From assembly GCA_003525885.1 (NCBI GenBank), contig DQIG01000090.1:1-6552 (forward strand): a DNA stretch of 6,552 bases, in the 5' to 3' direction. The notes beneath the pieces are model-generated. The model did no database searches. It was given only the letters and a program-made list of their open reading frames with translations, and had not been told where the DNA came from. Numbering within the stretch: the stretch's first letter is position 1; every line of letters begins with the position of its first letter. Positions 4,418 to 6,552 of the stretch are shown here, piece after piece. The position numbers were made by a program, and so were the translations under genes. The stretch is from Stenotrophomonas sp. GTDB lineage: Bacteria; Pseudomonadota; Gammaproteobacteria; Xanthomonadales; Xanthomonadaceae.

Positions 4418-6552
4418 ATGTTCAAGCTGATCATTGAAACAGCGGTGCGCCACCGCTGGCTGGTGGTGTTCATGGCTGCGCTGATCGCCGCCGTGGGGCT
4501 GTTCCAGCTGGGCAAGCTGCCGATCGACGCGGTGCCGGACATCACCAACCGCCAGGTGCAGATCAACACGGTGGCACCGGCGCTGACACCGGAGCAGATC
4601 GAGCGGCAGGTGACCTATCCGCTGGAAACCGCGCTGGCCGGCATTCCCGGCCTGACCACCACGCGTTCGTTGTCGCGCAATGGCTTCTCGCAGGTGACCG
4701 CGATCTTCACCGACGCGACCGACATCTACTTCGCCCGCCAGCAGGTGGCCGAACGCATGCGCGAAGCGTCTGAAGACCTGCCCGATGGTGCGTCGCCGAT
4801 GCTGTCGCCGGTCACCACCGGCCTCGGCGAGGTGCTGATGTGGACGGTGGACTTCACCACGTTCGATCCGGCCAAGCTGGCCAAGCCTGGTGAAGCGGGC
4901 TGGCAGGCCGGCGAGGTCTATCGCACGCCGGAAGGCAACCTGCTGCGTACACCCGAAGAGCGTGCGACCTACCTGCGCACCGTGCAGGACTGGATCATCG
5001 CGCCGCAGATGCGTTCAAGCCCGGGGCTGGCCGGCGTCGATACAGTCGGCGGCTATGTGAAGGAATACGGTGTGCATCCGGACAGTGCGCGGCTGGCCGC
5101 GCATGGCCTCGGCCTGGCCGATCTGGTCACCGCGCTGCAGCGTTCCAACGTGCAGGCCGGCGCCGGCTTCGTGCAGCGTGCAGGCGAGGGCCTGGTGGTG
5201 CGGGCCGATGGCCTGGCGCTGACCACTGACGACCTGGCACAGGCCCCAGTGGCGACCCGCAATGGCGTGGTGGTGCGCGTGGCCGACGTGGCCGACGTTG
5301 ACCTGAGCCGCGCGCCGCGACTGGGTGCGGCCAGCCGCAACGGCCATGAAGCCGTGCTGGGCACCGCGCTGATGATTGCCGGTGGCAACAGCCGCACCGT
5401 GGCGCAGGCAGCTGCGGCGCGCCTGGAACAGGTGAACAAGTCGCTGCCGGCCGACATCGTGGCCGCGCCGGTGCTGGACCGCAGCGTGCTGGTCAATTCC
5501 ACCATCAAGACCGTGGCCAGGAACCTCACCGAGGGCGCGCTGCTGGTGGTGGTGGTGCTGTTCCTGCTGCTGGGCAACCTGCGTGCAGCGACGATCACCG
5601 CGTTGGTGATTCCGCTGTCGTTCCTGTTTGCGGTGATCGGCATGAACCGCTTCGGCATCAGTGGCAACCTGATGAGCCTGGGTGCGCTGGACTTCGGCAT
5701 CCTGGTGGACGGTGCGGTGATCGTGGTCGAATCGACCCTGCTGATGCTGGGCCAGCGCCGTGCCGAACTGGGCCGTGCGTTGACCGCGATGGAGCGCCTG
5801 CGCGTGGCAGCCGATTCGGCGATGAAGATGGCGCGCCCTGCGGCCTTCGGACAGCTGATCATCCTGCTGGTGTTCGCGCCGATCCTCACGCTGGAAGGTG
5901 TGGAGGGCAAGACGTTCCACCCGATGGCGGCGACCTTCATGCTGGCCCTGATCGGTGCCTTCATCTTCTCCTTCACCTTCGTGCCGGCGATGGCCGCGCT
6001 GCTGGTACGCGAGCCCAAGGTGAAGGACGGTGATGCGCATGCGCACGACGGCGAGCACGAAACGAAGCTGATCCGCGTGCTGCGTGCGCGCATCGAACCG
6101 GTGGTGCGCAAGGCCGTGGCGCATCCGCGCACGGTGCTGGCCGGTGCGGTGATGATGGTGGTGGTGGGCATCGGCTCGTTCTCGCTGCTGGGCCGCGAAT
6201 TCATGCCGACGCTGGACGAAGGCAACGTGGCGATGCAGGCCCTGCGCGTGCCGTCGACTTCGCTGGAGCAGTCACTGGCGATGCAGCTGGCACTGGAAAA
6301 AGCGATCGCCAAGCAGCCGGAAGTGGAAACCGTGTTCTCGCGTACCGGTACCGCCGAGGCCGCCATCGACCCGATGCCGACCAACATCTCCGACAGCGTG
6401 ATCGTGCTGAAGCCGCGCAAGGACTGGCCCGATCCGAAGCTGGCCAAGGATGCCCTGGTCGCGCGCTTCGAGAAGCTGGCCGGGCAGCAGCTGGGCAACA
6501 GCTTCGAGTTCAGCCAGCCGATCGAACTGCGCTTCAACGAGCTGATTTCCGG
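4418..6552 (+). CDS. czcA: CzcA-type heavy-metal RND efflux pump (3' end outside window)
   Basis: The open frame of 711 complete codons runs off the right edge; full-length CzcA proteins are about 1,050 residues, so about two thirds is present. This proton-driven trimeric inner-membrane pump exports divalent cations through CzcB and CzcC. Visible parts are TM1 (about 12-31), porter subdomains PN1 and PN2, TM2-TM6 (about 373-530), a cytoplasmic loop with His 541, 543 and 547, TM7 (about 571-590) and the PC1 entry motif GREFMPTLDEGN (592-603). TM4 contains DFGILVDGAVIVVE, placing Asp425, Asp431 and Glu438 at the positions of the proton-relay D402, D408 and E415 of C. metallidurans CzcA. This is the HME1 signature of Zn/Co/Cd pumps rather than the Cu/Ag type. 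A segment at about 146-186 in the porter domain is longer than in C. metallidurans CzcA. AGGAGG (4407-4412) lies 5 nt before the ATG. Metal specificity within Zn/Co/Cd cannot be told from sequence alone. Confidence 0.95.
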   Translation, partial: MFKLIIETAVRHRWLVVFMAALIAAVGLFQLGKLPIDAVPDITNRQVQINTVAPALTPEQIERQVTYPLETALAGIPGLTTTRSLSRNGFSQVTAIFTDATDIYFARQQVAERMREASEDLPDGASPMLSPVTTGLGEVLMWTVDFTTFDPAKLAKPGEAGWQAGEVYRTPEGNLLRTPEERATYLRTVQDWIIAPQMRSSPGLAGVDTVGGYVKEYGVHPDSARLAAHGLGLADLVTALQRSNVQAGAGFVQRAGEGLVVRADGLALTTDDLAQAPVATRNGVVVRVADVADVDLSRAPRLGAASRNGHEAVLGTALMIAGGNSRTVAQAAAARLEQVNKSLPADIVAAPVLDRSVLVNSTIKTVARNLTEGALLVVVVLFLLLGNLRAATITALVIPLSFLFAVIGMNRFGISGNLMSLGALDFGILVDGAVIVVESTLLMLGQRRAELGRALTAMERLRVAADSAMKMARPAAFGQLIILLVFAPILTLEGVEGKTFHPMAATFMLALIGAFIFSFTFVPAMAALLVREPKVKDGDAHAHDGEHETKLIRVLRARIEPVVRKAVAHPRTVLAGAVMMVVVGIGSFSLLGREFMPTLDEGNVAMQALRVPSTSLEQSLAMQLALEKAIAKQPEVETVFSRTGTAEAAIDPMPTNISDSVIVLKPRKDWPDPKLAKDALVARFEKLAGQQLGNSFEFSQPIELRFNELIS

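Noticed and set aside
2812..4569. 585-codon minus-strand open frame spanning czcC, czcB and czcA
   Set aside because: It crosses three well-supported genes on the other strand, has no domain, and is explained by scarcity of stop codons in GC-rich antisense frames.
5015..6537. Two long minus-strand frames (5015-6124 and 5053-6537) opposite czcA
   Set aside because: They overlap each other and the clear CzcA frame; their His/Gln- or Ser/Arg-rich translations are shadows of the CzcA codons.

Overview
The window looks like chromosomal DNA of a Stenotrophomonas species, probably the S. maltophilia complex, or a close Xanthomonadaceae relative. It is GC-rich with strong third-position G/C bias. 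A perfect inverted pair of GTAG-headed palindromes (1305-1370) has the form of the SMAG repetitive extragenic palindromes described from S. maltophilia. The species call is inferred from these features and was not tested by any search.

Left part (1-1298): a LysR-type regulator on the minus strand (1-800, its 3' end lies outside the window) is divergent from a RidA/YjgF-family gene (909-1298). The 108-bp gap between them holds a dyad, GATTG-N11-CAATC, and a plausible minus-strand promoter that overlaps it. This is the layout expected for an autoregulated LysR gene paired with a divergent target. The RidA-like protein lacks the arginine that defines the imine-deaminating RidA subfamily.

Middle (1299-1562): a 264-bp gene-free stretch contains the 66-bp inverted repeat pair and a second, unrelated hairpin (1409-1428). 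No gene is supported in it.

Right part (1563-6552): a heavy-metal efflux cluster lies entirely on the plus strand. It starts with a small exported protein rich in His and Cys (1563-1895, CzcI-like in size and position). This is followed by czcC (outer-membrane TolC-family channel), czcB (periplasmic adaptor lipoprotein) and czcA (inner-membrane RND pump, cut off by the window end after 711 residues). czcC and czcB overlap by 4 bp and czcB and czcA are 10 bp apart, so these three are almost certainly one transcription unit. The CzcA transmembrane-4 signature is the divalent-cation (HME1, Zn/Co/Cd) type. Together CzcA, CzcB and CzcC would form a tripartite complex across both membranes that exports divalent metal. 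The small protein would sit in the periplasm, where metal binding or modulation is plausible. No two-component or other metal-responsive regulator lies within the window.

I see no evidence of a wholly new system. The most informative oddities are the small His/Cys-rich protein at the head of the czc cluster, the arginine-less RidA homologue, the dyad in the lysR-rid gap and the paired palindromes.
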